A stretch of 64,000 nt of DNA. It comes from Enterobacter hormaechei ATCC 49162 (GTDB taxonomy: Bacteria; Pseudomonadota; Gammaproteobacteria; Enterobacterales; Enterobacteriaceae). This document shows, piece after piece, positions 55,002 to 64,000 of this stretch. The first letter of the stretch is position 1. Each line of letters starts with the position of its first letter. The stretch spans positions 1,054,001 to 1,118,000 of the forward strand of contig NZ_MKEQ01000001.1 of assembly GCF_001875655.1 (NCBI RefSeq). Direction: 5' to 3'. The position numbers and the translations under genes are program-made. The notes beneath the pieces are model-generated. The model worked only from the letters and a program-made list of their open reading frames with translations. It did not search any database and was not told the origin of the DNA.

Positions 55002-55115
55002 ATGCGCAGACTGGTGAATTACCTTATCAATAACATCCGCGAGCATTTCATGCTCTACATTGTCCTTTGGTCGCTGCTGGCGATCATTGATGTCATTTAT
55101 ATTGTATTCTTCTGA
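55002..55115 (+). CDS. yceO: Small membrane protein YceO
   Basis: A 37-residue protein found by direct reading: [16 protein letters not shown], then a hydrophobic helix ([20 protein letters not shown]). E. coli YceO carries the same [24 protein letters not shown] core, so this is a homologue. E. coli YceO is annotated about nine residues longer at the N-terminus; no upstream start exists here, and AGAGG lies five bases before this ATG. This suggests the E. coli protein may also start at the internal Met. One transmembrane helix; role unknown. Confidence 0.8.
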   Translation: MRRLVNYLINNIREHFMLYIVLWSLLAIIDVIYIVFF

Positions 55116-55341
55116 AAAACCTCACTGACATTTATTGACATTCCTTTAAACTTATTTAACCTATATTTTTTAAAAAACGTCACCTCAAATTTATTGAACG
55201 AAGCGATTGAAATACATTGCGGAAAAACATTCAAATTCGCTGAAATAAATTAAATAAAAAACATTATTCATTTTTTTCAGTTGCATTATTTATTTAATCC
55301 GGCCATTTTTATTGCTCAGTCATTTGAGAACGGAAATTCAT
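55116..55341. promoter_or_regulatory. AT-rich yceO-yceJ gap
   Basis: This 226-bp stretch is clearly richer in A+T than its surroundings, with runs such as ATATTTTTTAAAAAAC and AAATAAATTAAATAAAAAAC. It probably holds the yceJI promoter and could be a curved or H-NS-bound segment. I cannot pick a single promoter. Confidence 0.4.
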
Positions 55342-55908
55342 ATGCAATGGCGTAACTCCTCCAGCCGCTACGGAATAATATCCATGTGTTTACACTGGCT
55401 ATTTGCACTTGCCGTCTATGCCATGTTTGGTCTCGGCCTCTGGATGGTGACATTAAGCTATTATGACGGTTGGTATCATCAGGCCCCCGAATTGCACAAA
55501 AGCATTGGGGTTCTGCTGATGATGGGTCTGGTTTTTCGCGTGATCTGGCGACATGTCTCTCCGCCTCCTTCCGCGCCCAAAAGCCATGGCCGACTTACCC
55601 GCCTGGGCGCTGTTGGCGCACATCTCGCACTCTATGCCCTGCTGTTCGCCATTCTGATCAGCGGCTATCTCATTTCGACCGCAGACGGCAAACCGATCAG
55701 CGTGTTTGGGCTTTTTGACGTCCCTGCCACGCTGGCTGACGCCGGTTCACAGGCTGATACCGCCGGTGTGGTTCATCTGTGGCTGGCATGGAGCGTAGTG
55801 GTCCTGTCTGTCCTGCATGGCCTTGCGGCCCTGAAACACCACTTTATTGATAAAGACGATACGCTGAAGCGCATGCTAGGCCGTTCGTCAGTTGACTCTG
55901 GAGCATAA
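55342..55908 (+). CDS. yceJ: Cytochrome b561 homologue YceJ
   Basis: Inner-membrane di-haem cytochrome b561-type protein with four membrane segments. From ATG 55342 ([23 protein letters not shown]) it has 188 residues as in E. coli. Candidate haem His residues are in CLHWL, ELHKSIG, GAHLALY and [18 protein letters not shown] precedes the start. yceI starts one base after its stop, so the pair forms an operon, consistent with a membrane redox partner for the periplasmic lipid-binding YceI. Confidence 0.95.
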   Translation: MQWRNSSSRYGIISMCLHWLFALAVYAMFGLGLWMVTLSYYDGWYHQAPELHKSIGVLLMMGLVFRVIWRHVSPPPSAPKSHGRLTRLGAVGAHLALYALLFAILISGYLISTADGKPISVFGLFDVPATLADAGSQADTAGVVHLWLAWSVVVLSVLHGLAALKHHFIDKDDTLKRMLGRSSVDSGA

Positions 55909-55909
55909 A

Positions 55910-56488
55910 ATGAAAAAACGCCTGTTGGGTATCGCATTAGGTTCGCTGCTATTTACCACCGGTTCGGCCATTGCCGCTGACTATAAAATTGATAAGGAGG
56001 GTCAGCATGCCTTCGTCAATTTCCGTATTCAGCATCTGGGTTACAGCTGGTTATATGGCACATTCAATGATTTCGATGGCACATTTACTTTCGACGAGAA
56101 AAACCCTGCTGCCGATAAAGTGAACGTCACCATTAATACCAACAGCGTCGATACTAACCACGCCGAGCGTGATAAACATCTGCGCAGCGCTGAATTCCTG
56201 AACGTGGGTAAATTCCCGCAAGCTACTTTCGCGTCGACAGAAGTGAAGAAAGACGGTGATAAGCTCGCTATTACCGGTAACCTGACGCTGAACGGCGTGA
56301 CGAAACCGGTCACACTCGATGCCAAATTAATGGGACAGGGCGACGATCCGTGGGGTGGCAAACGTGCTGGCTTTGAAGCCGCAGGCAAAATTCATCTGAA
56401 AGATTTTAATATCACCACCGATTTAGGCCCGGCATCGCAGGATGTGGAGTTGATTATTTCGGTGGAAGGCGTTCAGCAGAAATCATAA
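55910..56488 (+). CDS. yceI: Periplasmic isoprenoid-binding-type protein YceI
   Basis: Secreted lipocalin-like beta-barrel of the YceI/TT1927 family, whose members bind polyisoprenoids; E. coli YceI is base-inducible. The 192-residue precursor has signal peptide [21 protein letters not shown]. The mature domain carries [34 protein letters not shown] and [25 protein letters not shown] lies seven bases before ATG 55910. Confidence 0.95.
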   Translation: MKKRLLGIALGSLLFTTGSAIAADYKIDKEGQHAFVNFRIQHLGYSWLYGTFNDFDGTFTFDEKNPAADKVNVTINTNSVDTNHAERDKHLRSAEFLNVGKFPQATFASTEVKKDGDKLAITGNLTLNGVTKPVTLDAKLMGQGDDPWGGKRAGFEAAGKIHLKDFNITTDLGPASQDVELIISVEGVQQKS

Positions 56489-56493
56489 AACAG

Positions 56494-56520
56494 GCCCGGC
56501 AGGCTTTCGCGCCGCCGGGC
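56494..56520. terminator. REP-like hairpin between convergent yceI and trhO
   Basis: GCCCGGC and GCCGGGC form a 7-bp stem with an imperfect inner helix. On both strands it is followed by TGTTTTA, so it can end both genes. The sequence also resembles a degenerate REP. Confidence 0.75.
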
Positions 56521-56526
56521 AGTGTT

Positions 56527-57576
56527 TTACTCGGGGTCCGGAATACCCAGTTTGGTATTCAGTCGGCCCCGGGATTTATTAAAGATCTTGTTCCCGTTCT
56601 CGCGCCCGGCACGGCGGCGACGTTGCTCTTCTTCTGGCAAGATACTCTCTTCACTGCACAGCTCGCTACAGCAGCCATTAAATTTCTCGGCACATGCAGG
56701 GCACTGAATAAACAGCAGATGACACCCGTCGTTTTTGCAGTTGGTATGCGTGTCGCACGGCGTACCGCACTGGTGGCAGTGCGCGATCACGTCCTCGGAA
56801 ATTCGCTCGCCCATACGCTCATCAAAAACAAAGTTCTTACCGATAAAACGCACCGGTAAACCCTGCTCACGAGCGCGGCGGGCATATTCAATGATCCCAC
56901 CCTCAATGTGCCAGACTTTATTAAAACCGTTGTGCTTCATCCAGGCGCTGGCTTTTTCGCAGCGGATCCCCCCGGTGCAGTACATCACGATCTTTTTGTC
57001 TTTATGCTCCTGCATCATCTCAACGGCTTTCGGCAGTTGTTCGCGGAAGGTATCGGCAGGAATTTCCATCGCATTTTCGAAGTGCCCCACTTCATATTCG
57101 TAGTGGTTACGCATATCGATGAACACCGCATCCGGATCGTCGAGCATGGCGTTCACTTCAGCGGCCTTGAGGTACTCCCCCACATTCGCGGCATTGAAGC
57201 TCGGATCGTCAATACCATCCGCCACAATACGCTCACGCACTTTCATGCGCAGCACCCAGAATGATTTGCCGTCATCATCCAGCGCAATGTTCAGGCGTAA
57301 GCCGTTAAGCGCCGGATCAAATCCGTAGAGGAGTTCGCGAAAGGCGCTGACTTTGCTTTCCGGCACGCTGATTTGCGCGTTAATCCCCTCACGCGCCAGA
57401 TAGACGCGGCCAAACACATTCAGGGCGGTGAATGCCTGGTAAAGCGCATCGCGGGTCGCCTGTGGATCGTCGATGGTGAAATATTTATAGAAAGAGATTG
57501 TCGTGCGCGGTTCGGTTTCGGCCAACATACGCGCTTTCAACATCTCATTCGAAACGCGGTTGTGTAACACTGGCAT
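56527..57576 (-). CDS. trhO: tRNA uridine 5-hydroxylase TrhO (YceA)
   Basis: Oxygen-dependent enzyme making 5-hydroxyuridine at wobble U34 of several tRNAs. From ATG 57576 ([13 protein letters not shown]) it is 349 residues (E. coli 350). It has an N-terminal ferredoxin-like domain, a rhodanese domain (about residues 130-230) with active-site Cys in [12 protein letters not shown], and a Cys-rich C-terminus ([35 protein letters not shown]) likely to bind metal. It is divergent from lpxL. Confidence 0.96.
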   Translation of the reverse strand: MPVLHNRVSNEMLKARMLAETEPRTTISFYKYFTIDDPQATRDALYQAFTALNVFGRVYLAREGINAQISVPESKVSAFRELLYGFDPALNGLRLNIALDDDGKSFWVLRMKVRERIVADGIDDPSFNAANVGEYLKAAEVNAMLDDPDAVFIDMRNHYEYEVGHFENAMEIPADTFREQLPKAVEMMQEHKDKKIVMYCTGGIRCEKASAWMKHNGFNKVWHIEGGIIEYARRAREQGLPVRFIGKNFVFDERMGERISEDVIAHCHQCGTPCDTHTNCKNDGCHLLFIQCPACAEKFNGCCSELCSEESILPEEEQRRRRAGRENGNKIFNKSRGRLNTKLGIPDPE

Positions 57577-57734
57577 GGTGTACAAGTCCTGCAATCGTTG
57601 AGAAATAAAAATCGGTCGGCATCATATAGCAAACAAAGACAATTTACATCCACACAATTTACGCTACATTTCAGTCAATCTGATAAATCATACTTAACAG
57701 TTGCCTGTTCTTTCAGGTTTCGATGACAGACATT

Positions 57735-57762
57735 TTGGCTATGCCCTAAAAAATGAGACAAT
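57735..57762 (+). promoter_or_regulatory. Candidate lpxL promoter
   Basis: TTGGCT and GACAAT are 16 bases apart, with the -10 about 33 bases before the lpxL ATG. Confidence 0.35.
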
Positions 57763-57794
57763 AGCCCTTCAGGACGTTAGAACACAGGACAGAC

Positions 57795-58721
57795 ATGACC
57801 CAGTTACCGAAATTTACTGCCGCGCTTTTGCACCCCCGCTATTGGTTAACATGGTCAGGCATTGGCTTGTTGTGGCTTATTGTACAGCTGCCTTATCCCG
57901 TCATTTTCCGCATGGGTAAAGGGCTGGGCCGCATTGCTCAACAGGTTATGAAACGTCGCGCCAGGATCGCCTACCGCAACCTTGAGCTTTGCTTTCCTCA
58001 TATGAGCGAATCTGAGCGCCACGACATGGTGGTTAAAAACTTCGAATCGGTCGGCATGGGGCTGATGGAGACCGGTATGGCCTGGTTCTGGTCGGATAAG
58101 CGCATGGCGCGCTGGACGGAAGTGGCCGGGACCGGCATGGATCCGGTGCATACTCTTCAGGCCAACCAGACTGGCGTCCTGCTGATTGGCGTTCATTTCC
58201 TGACGCTCGAAATTGGCGCGCGGATGTTCGGCATGCAGGCGCCGGGTATTGGCGTTTATCGTCCTAACGATAATCCGGTAATCGATTTGATCCAGACCAA
58301 CGGACGCATGCGCTCTAATAAAAGCATGATCGACCGCAAAGACCTGAAAGGGATGATCCGCGCCCTGAAATCAGGTGAAGTGGTCTGGTATGCCCCGGAT
58401 CATGACTATGGCCCGCAATCCAGCGTGTTTGTTCCGTTCTTTGCGGTGGACGATGCCGCGACGACGACCGGGACCTGGATGCTGGCGCGAATGTCCAAAG
58501 CGGCTATCGTGCCGTTTGTACCGCGCCGTAAACCAGACGGTTCAGGCTATCAGCTCATCATGCTGGAGCCGGAACTCGCGCCACCGCTGATTGATGCGGA
58601 AACCACCGCGCGGTGGATGAACGGCATTGTCGAGAAATGCATTATGCTCGCCCCGGAGCAGTACATGTGGCTGCATCGCCGCTTCAAAACCCGGCCTCAG
58701 GGCGTCCCTTCCCGGTATTAA
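57795..58721 (+). CDS. lpxL: Lipid A lauroyl acyltransferase LpxL (HtrB)
   Basis: Inner-membrane enzyme that adds laurate to Kdo2-lipid IVA. The 308-residue protein (E. coli 306) has one N-terminal membrane segment ([21 protein letters not shown]) and the acyltransferase motif HFLTLE (His about 135, Glu about 140). Further on are [10 protein letters not shown] and WYAPDHDYG. The paralogue LpxP is similar, but the location between trhO and mdtG identifies LpxL. AGGA precedes the ATG. Confidence 0.96.
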   Translation: MTQLPKFTAALLHPRYWLTWSGIGLLWLIVQLPYPVIFRMGKGLGRIAQQVMKRRARIAYRNLELCFPHMSESERHDMVVKNFESVGMGLMETGMAWFWSDKRMARWTEVAGTGMDPVHTLQANQTGVLLIGVHFLTLEIGARMFGMQAPGIGVYRPNDNPVIDLIQTNGRMRSNKSMIDRKDLKGMIRALKSGEVVWYAPDHDYGPQSSVFVPFFAVDDAATTTGTWMLARMSKAAIVPFVPRRKPDGSGYQLIMLEPELAPPLIDAETTARWMNGIVEKCIMLAPEQYMWLHRRFKTRPQGVPSRY

Positions 58722-58725
58722 TCTG

Positions 58726-58757
58726 CATGCGGCCTTCCGGGCCGCATGTTGTTTTAG
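58726..58757 (+). terminator. Terminator of lpxL
   Basis: CATGCGGCC / GGCCGCATG form a 9-bp stem with a 5-base loop, followed by TTGTTTTA. Confidence 0.88.
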
Positions 58758-58862
58758 CTTTAAAAGCTCCCCGTCATTGCGGCAATCATACCCCAGGCGC
58801 ATAATTAGCAGGCTTATTACCTCACTGTTTACGGTGCCCTGCACCTCATTATGCGGATAGTT

Positions 58863-60098
58863 ATGTCCCCCACAGATGCCCCCATAAACTGGAAACGTAA
58901 CCTGACGGTTGCGTGGCTGGGTTGTTTTCTTACTGGCGCCGCCTTTAGCCTGGTGATGCCCTTCCTGCCCCTCTACGTTGAACAGCTCGGCGTCACCGGC
59001 CATAGCGCACTGAATATGTGGTCCGGGCTGGTGTTCAGCATTACGTTCCTGTTCTCCGCCATTGCGTCGCCGTTCTGGGGTGGGCTGGCGGATCGTAAAG
59101 GCCGCAAAATTATGCTGCTGCGCTCCGCGCTCGGCATGGCGATCATTATGCTGTTGATGGGGGTGGCGCAGAACGTCTGGCAGTTCCTGATATTACGCGC
59201 ACTCCTGGGCCTGCTCGGGGGATTTATCCCTAACGCCAACGCCCTGATCGCCACCCAAATCCCGCGCCAGAAAAGCGGCTGGGCGTTGGGCACGCTCTCC
59301 ACTGGCGGTGTCAGCGGCGCATTGCTGGGTCCGCTGGCAGGCGGGCTGCTGGCCGACCACTACGGGCTTCGGCCGGTATTCTTCATAACCGCCAGCGTGC
59401 TATTCCTCTGTTTCCTCGTGACGCTTATCTGCATCCGCGAGCATTTCACGCCCGTGGCCAAAAAAGAGATGCTGCACGCCCGTGATGTGCTGGCTTCGCT
59501 GAAAAACCCAAAGCTGGTGCTGAGCCTGTTTGTAACCACCATGATTATTCAGGTGGCCACCGGTTCAATCGCGCCGATACTGACGCTCTATGTCCGCGAC
59601 CTGGCCGGCAACGTCAACAATATCGCCTTTATCAGCGGTCTGATCGCCTCTGTTCCCGGCGTGGCCGCGCTGCTGAGCGCGCCGCGGCTCGGCAAGCTGG
59701 GAGATCGTATTGGCCCGGAAAAAATCCTGATCTGCGCCCTGATCGTCTCCGTCCTGCTGCTGATCCCCATGGCGATGGTGCAGACTCCGTGGCAGCTTGG
59801 CGTCCTGCGCTTCCTGCTGGGGGCTGCGGATGGCGCACTGCTTCCGGCTGTACAGACGCTGCTGGTCTATAACTCCACCAACCAGATAGCCGGACGTATT
59901 TTCAGCTACAACCAGTCGTTTCGCGATCTGGGTAACGTCACCGGACCGCTGGTCGGCGCGGGGATTTCGGCCAGTTTCGGTTTCCGGGCGGTCTTCATCG
60001 TGACGGCAGGCGTTGTGCTGTTCAACGCCGTTTATTCCTGGCTCAGTTTATCCCGGGCGTTACGCCCGGGGCGCATAACACAACATCGTGACGGCTAA
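58863..60098 (+). CDS. mdtG: MFS drug exporter MdtG
   Basis: Proton-driven exporter (E. coli YceE) linked to fosfomycin and deoxycholate tolerance. The 411-residue protein from ATG 58863 ([21 protein letters not shown]) is slightly longer than E. coli (408), the difference being in the polar ends. Twelve membrane segments, with MFS motif A as [12 protein letters not shown] after TM2. In E. coli it belongs to the MarA/SoxS regulon; I could not confirm a marbox here. CATAAT near 58800 is a possible -10. Confidence 0.96.
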   Translation: MSPTDAPINWKRNLTVAWLGCFLTGAAFSLVMPFLPLYVEQLGVTGHSALNMWSGLVFSITFLFSAIASPFWGGLADRKGRKIMLLRSALGMAIIMLLMGVAQNVWQFLILRALLGLLGGFIPNANALIATQIPRQKSGWALGTLSTGGVSGALLGPLAGGLLADHYGLRPVFFITASVLFLCFLVTLICIREHFTPVAKKEMLHARDVLASLKNPKLVLSLFVTTMIIQVATGSIAPILTLYVRDLAGNVNNIAFISGLIASVPGVAALLSAPRLGKLGDRIGPEKILICALIVSVLLLIPMAMVQTPWQLGVLRFLLGAADGALLPAVQTLLVYNSTNQIAGRIFSYNQSFRDLGNVTGPLVGAGISASFGFRAVFIVTAGVVLFNAVYSWLSLSRALRPGRITQHRDG

Positions 60099-60177
60099 TT
60101 TACGCATTCATACTTGCAAAATCATATAATCAGCTATTCTTTCCCTGAATACCTTCACGAAAAACAGGGAGACACCA

Positions 60178-60552
60178 ATGACCATGTACGCCACGCTGGA
60201 AGAAGCAATTGATGCCGCTCGCGAAGAGTTCCTCGCCGATAATCCCGGCATTGAGGAAGAAGATGCTGACGTGCAACAACTCAATATCCAAAAATACGTC
60301 CTACAGGACGGCGATATTATGTGGCAGGCCGAATTCTTTGCTGATGAGGGTGAAGATGGTGAATGTCTGCCGATACTGAGTGGTGAAGGTGCGCAGGCGG
60401 TTTTCGACGGCGACTATGACGAAATTGAGTTACGTCAGGAGTGGCTGGAAGAAAATACGCTGCACGAATGGGACGAAGGTGAGTTTCAGCTTGAACCGCC
60501 GCTGGATACCGAAGAGGGTCAGGCCGCAGCGGATGAATGGGACGAGCGATAA
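60178..60552 (+). CDS. msyB: Acidic protein MsyB
   Basis: A 124-residue, strongly acidic protein (E. coli same length) found as a multicopy suppressor of secretion defects (secA, secY mutants). MTMYATLEEAIDAAREEFLADNPGIE leads into Glu/Asp-rich stretches (FADEGEDGE; GDYDEIELRQEWLEENTLHEWDEGEF) and a tail ADEWDER. GGGAGA lies before the ATG. It converges with yceK, seven bases between stops, with no terminator in between. Confidence 0.96.
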   Translation: MTMYATLEEAIDAAREEFLADNPGIEEEDADVQQLNIQKYVLQDGDIMWQAEFFADEGEDGECLPILSGEGAQAVFDGDYDEIELRQEWLEENTLHEWDEGEFQLEPPLDTEEGQAAADEWDER

Positions 60553-60559
60553 GCTGTCG

Positions 60560-60787
60560 TTACTCGTAAGGGCCGTGGCTGGCATCGATGGGCAGCAGTA
60601 GCGTGTCGAAAATCAGCGAAAACGGCAGATCGAGCACGGTGAGATAGCGCCATGCGGAATCATGGACATCCCACTGTACGCCGGGATAGTACTGATTCCC
60701 GTGGCCCTGCCCGGGGATGGTGCGACTGATAATGCTGCCGCAGCCGCTGAGCAGGCATGCCATCATGATGACAATGATTACTTTCAT
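60560..60787 (-). CDS. yceK: Small lipoprotein YceK
   Basis: A 75-residue DUF1375 lipoprotein, function unknown. The lipobox is LSGC (Cys16), then the conserved GSIISRTIPGQGHGNQYYPGVQWDV, a hydrophobic LTVLDLPFSLIFDTLLLPID, and HGPYE at the end. AGAGG precedes the ATG. It lies behind opgGH on the same strand, after the opgGH terminator. Confidence 0.94.
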   Translation of the reverse strand: MKVIIVIMMACLLSGCGSIISRTIPGQGHGNQYYPGVQWDVHDSAWRYLTVLDLPFSLIFDTLLLPIDASHGPYE

Positions 60788-60801
60788 TTCTGACCTCTAA
60801 A

Positions 60802-60829
60802 AAAATACCGGCGATTAAGCCGGTATTTT
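60802..60829 (-). terminator. Terminator of opgGH
   Basis: An 11-bp stem AAAATACCGGC / GCCGGTATTTT with a GATTAA loop; the minus strand continues in T's. It lies 20 bases past the opgH stop. Confidence 0.93.
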
Positions 60830-60849
60830 ATTTGGCGGGTAAAGAAGCG

Positions 60850-63378
60850 TTACTTCGCCTTCAGTGCCAGCGGATTCAGCTTCACATCCTTGTAGTAGTT
60901 CACCCACGAAGAGTATCTCTCCGGCGCGGACCACACGCGGTAGTGAAGCCTTGCCATCGTCACCGGATCGCTCAGCAGCACCAGACGACGGTCGCGGTTA
61001 AGCTTTTCTGGCGTCTCGTTCAGCGCCTGCTCAACGTGGCGGTCGCGGGCAATCTCCAGCACCTGGCTGGCGCGGTGACGCGCCGTCGCCATTGCGGTTG
61101 CCAGCGCGTTGAATGACGGGTTAAACACGGCGTGCATAAAGCCATCATCCAGCGTGCGTTTGCGGTTCTGCTCCAGGTAGGTATCGGTATCCACCAGCAC
61201 CTGCGGCGGAGAATACTCTTCCGGGATCAGGAACAGCTTCCAGCGTTTGGTACGCAGCCCCACCGTGGAACGGCTGGAGATCACCGACACAAACGGCGAC
61301 AGGATCAGCGAGAAGACGATTGGCGCCAGCCAGAACAGGAAACGCAGATCCAGCCAGGCCATACCAACGGCCCACACCAGGCCCAGCAGCAGTTGAGAGC
61401 CGTGGCGCATAAAGGCTTCACTCCACGGCGTAGAGTCATCGTCACGCTGCGGGGAATTCCACACCACTTCCCATCCCAGGAACGCGCTTACCACGAACAC
61501 CGTATGGAACAGCATACGCACCGGTGCCAGCAGGACCGAGAACAGCACTTCCAGCAGCAGTGAGAGGGTCACGCGGCAGAAACCACCGTACTCCTTCGAA
61601 CCTTTGCACCAGATCAGAATGATACTGAGCAGCTTAGGCAGGAACAGCAGCACCATGGTCGACGCGAACAGCGCAATCGCCAGCTCCGGACGCCACTGCG
61701 GCCACACCGGGAACAGCTGGCGCGGTTGCAGGAAGTACTGCGGCTCCGTCAGGGCATGCACGACCTGCAACGCGGTTGAGAGCGCGAGGAACATAAACCA
61801 CAGCGGTGCAGACAGGTAGGACATGACGCCCGTCAGGAACACCGCCCGGTGAACAGGGTGCATCCCTTTCACCAGGAACAGGCGGAAGTTCATCAGGTTA
61901 CCGTGACACCAGCGGCGGTCGCGTTTGAGTTCATCCAGCAGGTTCGGCGGCAGCTCTTCATACGACCCAGGCAGATCGTAAGCAATCCAGACACCCCACC
62001 CTGCACGACGCATCAACGCCGCTTCCACAAAGTCATGCGACAGAATGGACCCGGCAAACGACCCTTCACCCGGCAGCGGTGCCAGGGCACAGTGCTCGAT
62101 GAATGGCTTCACGCGGATAATGGCGTTGTGGCCCCAGTAGTGAGATTCACCCAGCTGCCAGAAGTGCAGACCGGCGGTAAACAGCGGCCCGTAAACGCGG
62201 GTCGCAAACTGCTGGCAGCGTGCATACAGCGTGTCCATACCGGACGCTTTTGGCGAGGACTGAATAATACCCGCGTTCGGGTTGGCTTCCATCAGACGGA
62301 CCAGCCCGCTCAGGCAGTCGCCGCTCATCACGGAGTCCGCGTCCAGTACCACCATGTAGCTGTACTGGTTACCCCAGCGACGACAGAAGTCATCGATGTT
62401 CCCGCTCTTACGCTTCACACGACGACGACGACGGCGGTAGAAGATCTGCCCTTCGCCCTGCACTTCAGCAATCAGCTCCATCCAGGCTTTTTGCTCTGCC
62501 ACGCAGATATCCGGGTTGTAGCTGTCGCTCAGGATATAAATGTCGAAATGCGCTGCGTTACCGGTCGCCTTTACAGACTCCCAGGTAGCACGCAGCCCGG
62601 CGAATACGCGGTCAACGTCCTCGTTACAGATAGGCATGATCAGCGCGGTGCGGTGCTCAGGGTTGAGGGGTTCATCCCCGACCGTCGACGCGGAAATGCT
62701 GTATTTGTCACGTCCCATCAGCAGTTGCAGGAAGCCCATCAGCGCTGTCCAGAACCCGGCAGAGACCCAACAGAACAGCACGGCGAACAGCAACAGAATG
62801 CCGCTCTGTAAAATATACGGCAGCAGCTGCATGAAGGAGACCCAGATATCCTGGCCAATCATGTCAGCAGGGTTAATCAACGCCCAGCCCTGGTACGGCA
62901 GAATGGTTTTCATGTACCAGGTAGCGACAACCGTCTGCGCCAGCGTCAGCAGCAGCAAAATGTAACGACGAATCGTTCCCACGGTACGCCATTTCTGCTC
63001 GGACGCCTGCTGTTCTTTGGTCAGACGTGACAGATAGCGCGGCGTCACGTCACGCCCACGCAGGCGATCCCAGAAGCGGCCCACCGGGTTGGTGCGCCAC
63101 GGATCGGGGAACATAGAGGAACGCGTGGCCTTCGGCATCGCCTGTAGCTGGTCACGCCCTTCGTCATCCTTGATTAACTGCCCTTCTGCCAGCGAGTCCG
63201 GCCATGCCTGCTCCAGACGTGCCTTCACTGACCCCAGCGGCGTATCATCATCACGGGAAAAGTGACGATGTTCACCATCCAGCGCGGTGTGAACCGCGCG
63301 GATGTCGCTCGCAGGGAGTGCCGCTTTTTCAATGTCCGTTAGCGGCATGGCATCAATATATTCAGATGTATTATTCAT
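60850..63378 (-). CDS. opgH: Osmoregulated periplasmic glucan glucosyltransferase OpgH (MdoH)
   Basis: Inner-membrane glycosyltransferase family 2 enzyme that makes beta-1,2 glucan from UDP-glucose and, in E. coli, delays FtsZ assembly in rich medium. From ATG 63378 ([13 protein letters not shown]) it is 842 residues (E. coli 847). An N-terminal cytosolic segment precedes two membrane helices (about 135-215). The GT2 core has [10 protein letters not shown], the VVLDADSVM (DxD-type) site and [10 protein letters not shown] (QxxRW-type). A cluster of membrane helices follows (about 510-700). The start overlaps the opgG stop by eight bases. Confidence 0.97.
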   Translation of the reverse strand: MNNTSEYIDAMPLTDIEKAALPASDIRAVHTALDGEHRHFSRDDDTPLGSVKARLEQAWPDSLAEGQLIKDDEGRDQLQAMPKATRSSMFPDPWRTNPVGRFWDRLRGRDVTPRYLSRLTKEQQASEQKWRTVGTIRRYILLLLTLAQTVVATWYMKTILPYQGWALINPADMIGQDIWVSFMQLLPYILQSGILLLFAVLFCWVSAGFWTALMGFLQLLMGRDKYSISASTVGDEPLNPEHRTALIMPICNEDVDRVFAGLRATWESVKATGNAAHFDIYILSDSYNPDICVAEQKAWMELIAEVQGEGQIFYRRRRRRVKRKSGNIDDFCRRWGNQYSYMVVLDADSVMSGDCLSGLVRLMEANPNAGIIQSSPKASGMDTLYARCQQFATRVYGPLFTAGLHFWQLGESHYWGHNAIIRVKPFIEHCALAPLPGEGSFAGSILSHDFVEAALMRRAGWGVWIAYDLPGSYEELPPNLLDELKRDRRWCHGNLMNFRLFLVKGMHPVHRAVFLTGVMSYLSAPLWFMFLALSTALQVVHALTEPQYFLQPRQLFPVWPQWRPELAIALFASTMVLLFLPKLLSIILIWCKGSKEYGGFCRVTLSLLLEVLFSVLLAPVRMLFHTVFVVSAFLGWEVVWNSPQRDDDSTPWSEAFMRHGSQLLLGLVWAVGMAWLDLRFLFWLAPIVFSLILSPFVSVISSRSTVGLRTKRWKLFLIPEEYSPPQVLVDTDTYLEQNRKRTLDDGFMHAVFNPSFNALATAMATARHRASQVLEIARDRHVEQALNETPEKLNRDRRLVLLSDPVTMARLHYRVWSAPERYSSWVNYYKDVKLNPLALKAK

Positions 63379-64000
63379 TGGCAGGTAGCTGATAGCTCCA
63401 GGTTTCACTCAGCGGCTTATCGTTACTGACCAGCGCGGCGCGCATTTCAGTGGTCTGTTTCGGATCTTTCACCTTCACGCGCAGGGTCAGACGCCACCCT
63501 TTGGTGACCGGATTGTAGCGCACGGCGTTCTCAACGATTTCACCGTTATCGCCAATGCTGGCCTGTGCCGTCACGGCAGTATCCGGCGCCAGTTTTTTCA
63601 TATCCTGGCCGGTGAAGTCCACGATAAACGCCAGCGTGCCATCCGGCTGACGAATCAGGTTGGACTGCTTCACGTCACCCGTCGAACGGCGCGTCTGCAT
63701 CACATACGCGTTATCCGGTGCGTGCAGTTTGTCTTCGTCACGGCTGAAGGTGATCGCATACTTGAAGTTCATCTCTTTACCGGCTTCCGGCAGCTGATCC
63801 GGGGTCCAGTACGCGACGATGTTATCGTTGGTTTCATCGTTGGTTGGAATTTCAACCAGCTCAACCTTACCTTTACCCCAGTCGCCTTTCGGCGTAACCC
63901 AGGCGCTTGGGCGCAGATCGTAGCGGTCATCCAGATCTTCAAAGCGGGAGAACTGACGGCCACGTTGCAGCAGACCAAAGCCCTGCGGGTTTTCCATCGC
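63371..64000 (-). CDS. opgG: Periplasmic glucan biosynthesis protein OpgG (MdoG), 5' part outside window
   Basis: Periplasmic protein needed to add beta-1,6 branches to the osmoregulated glucan backbone. Only the C-terminal ~209 of about 511-517 residues are in the window; the frame runs open through base 64000, so the ATG inside it is not the true start. Visible is the end of the beta-sandwich/Ig-like region ([27 protein letters not shown], then [23 protein letters not shown]) and the tail [10 protein letters not shown]. It overlaps opgH by eight bases, forming the opgGH operon. Confidence 0.96.
   Translation of the reverse strand, partial: AMENPQGFGLLQRGRQFSRFEDLDDRYDLRPSAWVTPKGDWGKGKVELVEIPTNDETNDNIVAYWTPDQLPEAGKEMNFKYAITFSRDEDKLHAPDNAYVMQTRRSTGDVKQSNLIRQPDGTLAFIVDFTGQDMKKLAPDTAVTAQASIGDNGEIVENAVRYNPVTKGWRLTLRVKVKDPKQTTEMRAALVSNDKPLSETWSYQLPANE

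Noticed and set aside
58758..58860. MarA/SoxS marbox before mdtG
   Set aside because: No stretch gave a convincing match to the marbox consensus by eye, although regulation is known in E. coli.

Overview
The window is a stretch of ordinary chromosome from a motile member of the Enterobacteriaceae. Gene order, protein lengths and intergenic signals closely follow the Escherichia coli mfd-to-opgG region. The moderately high G+C, the REP/BIME-type repeats and an intact flg cluster (absent in Klebsiella) suggest an Enterobacter, Lelliottia or Leclercia type organism. I infer the genus from sequence character only. No phage, transposase, CRISPR array, tRNA or rRNA gene was seen.

Layout. 1-7.4 kb: 3' end of mfd, ldtC, the bhsA/comR pair, ycfJ and ndh. 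7.5-11.4 kb: a leftward operon hinT-ycfL-lpoB-thiK-nagZ-ycfP covering cell-wall synthesis control, muropeptide recycling and thiamine salvage. 11.7-15.8 kb: fhuE (siderophore receptor), a REP pair, and ptsG (glucose PTS) with Mlc, CRP and SgrS signals. 15.8-26.4 kb: a long leftward run, yceD-rpmF-plsX-fabHDG-acpP-fabF-pabC-mltG-tmk-holB-tatD, joining ribosome, phospholipid, fatty-acid, folate, peptidoglycan and DNA-replication functions. 26.5-31.9 kb: yceF, rluC and rne, with the long self-regulatory leader of rne.

31.9-34.1 kb: a divergent LysR regulator / MFS exporter pair between rne and flgL. E. coli has nothing there, so this is the clearest accessory insertion. 34.2-45.7 kb: the flagellar rod/hook cluster flgBCDEFGHIJ-KL (leftward) and flgA, flgMN (rightward), with sigma-28 promoters before flgM and flgK. 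45.8-49.6 kb: murJ, yceM, yceH, rimJ. 49.8-57.6 kb: mdtH, yceB, pyrC, dinI, bssS, solA, the small membrane protein yceO, yceJ, yceI, trhO. grxB, which lies between yceB and mdtH in E. coli, is missing here. 57.8-64 kb: lpxL, mdtG, msyB, yceK, opgH and the 3' part of opgG (cut by the window end).

I found no convincing undescribed multi-gene system. The items most worth a second look are regulatory: a perfect CRP-type palindrome and repeated CGTTA/TAACG motifs in the bhsA-comR gap, an LTTR-type box over the upstream start codon of the inserted LysR gene, an AATGCG/CGCATT repeat cluster before fhuE, tandem hairpins before a TTG-started plsX, and the missing grxB.
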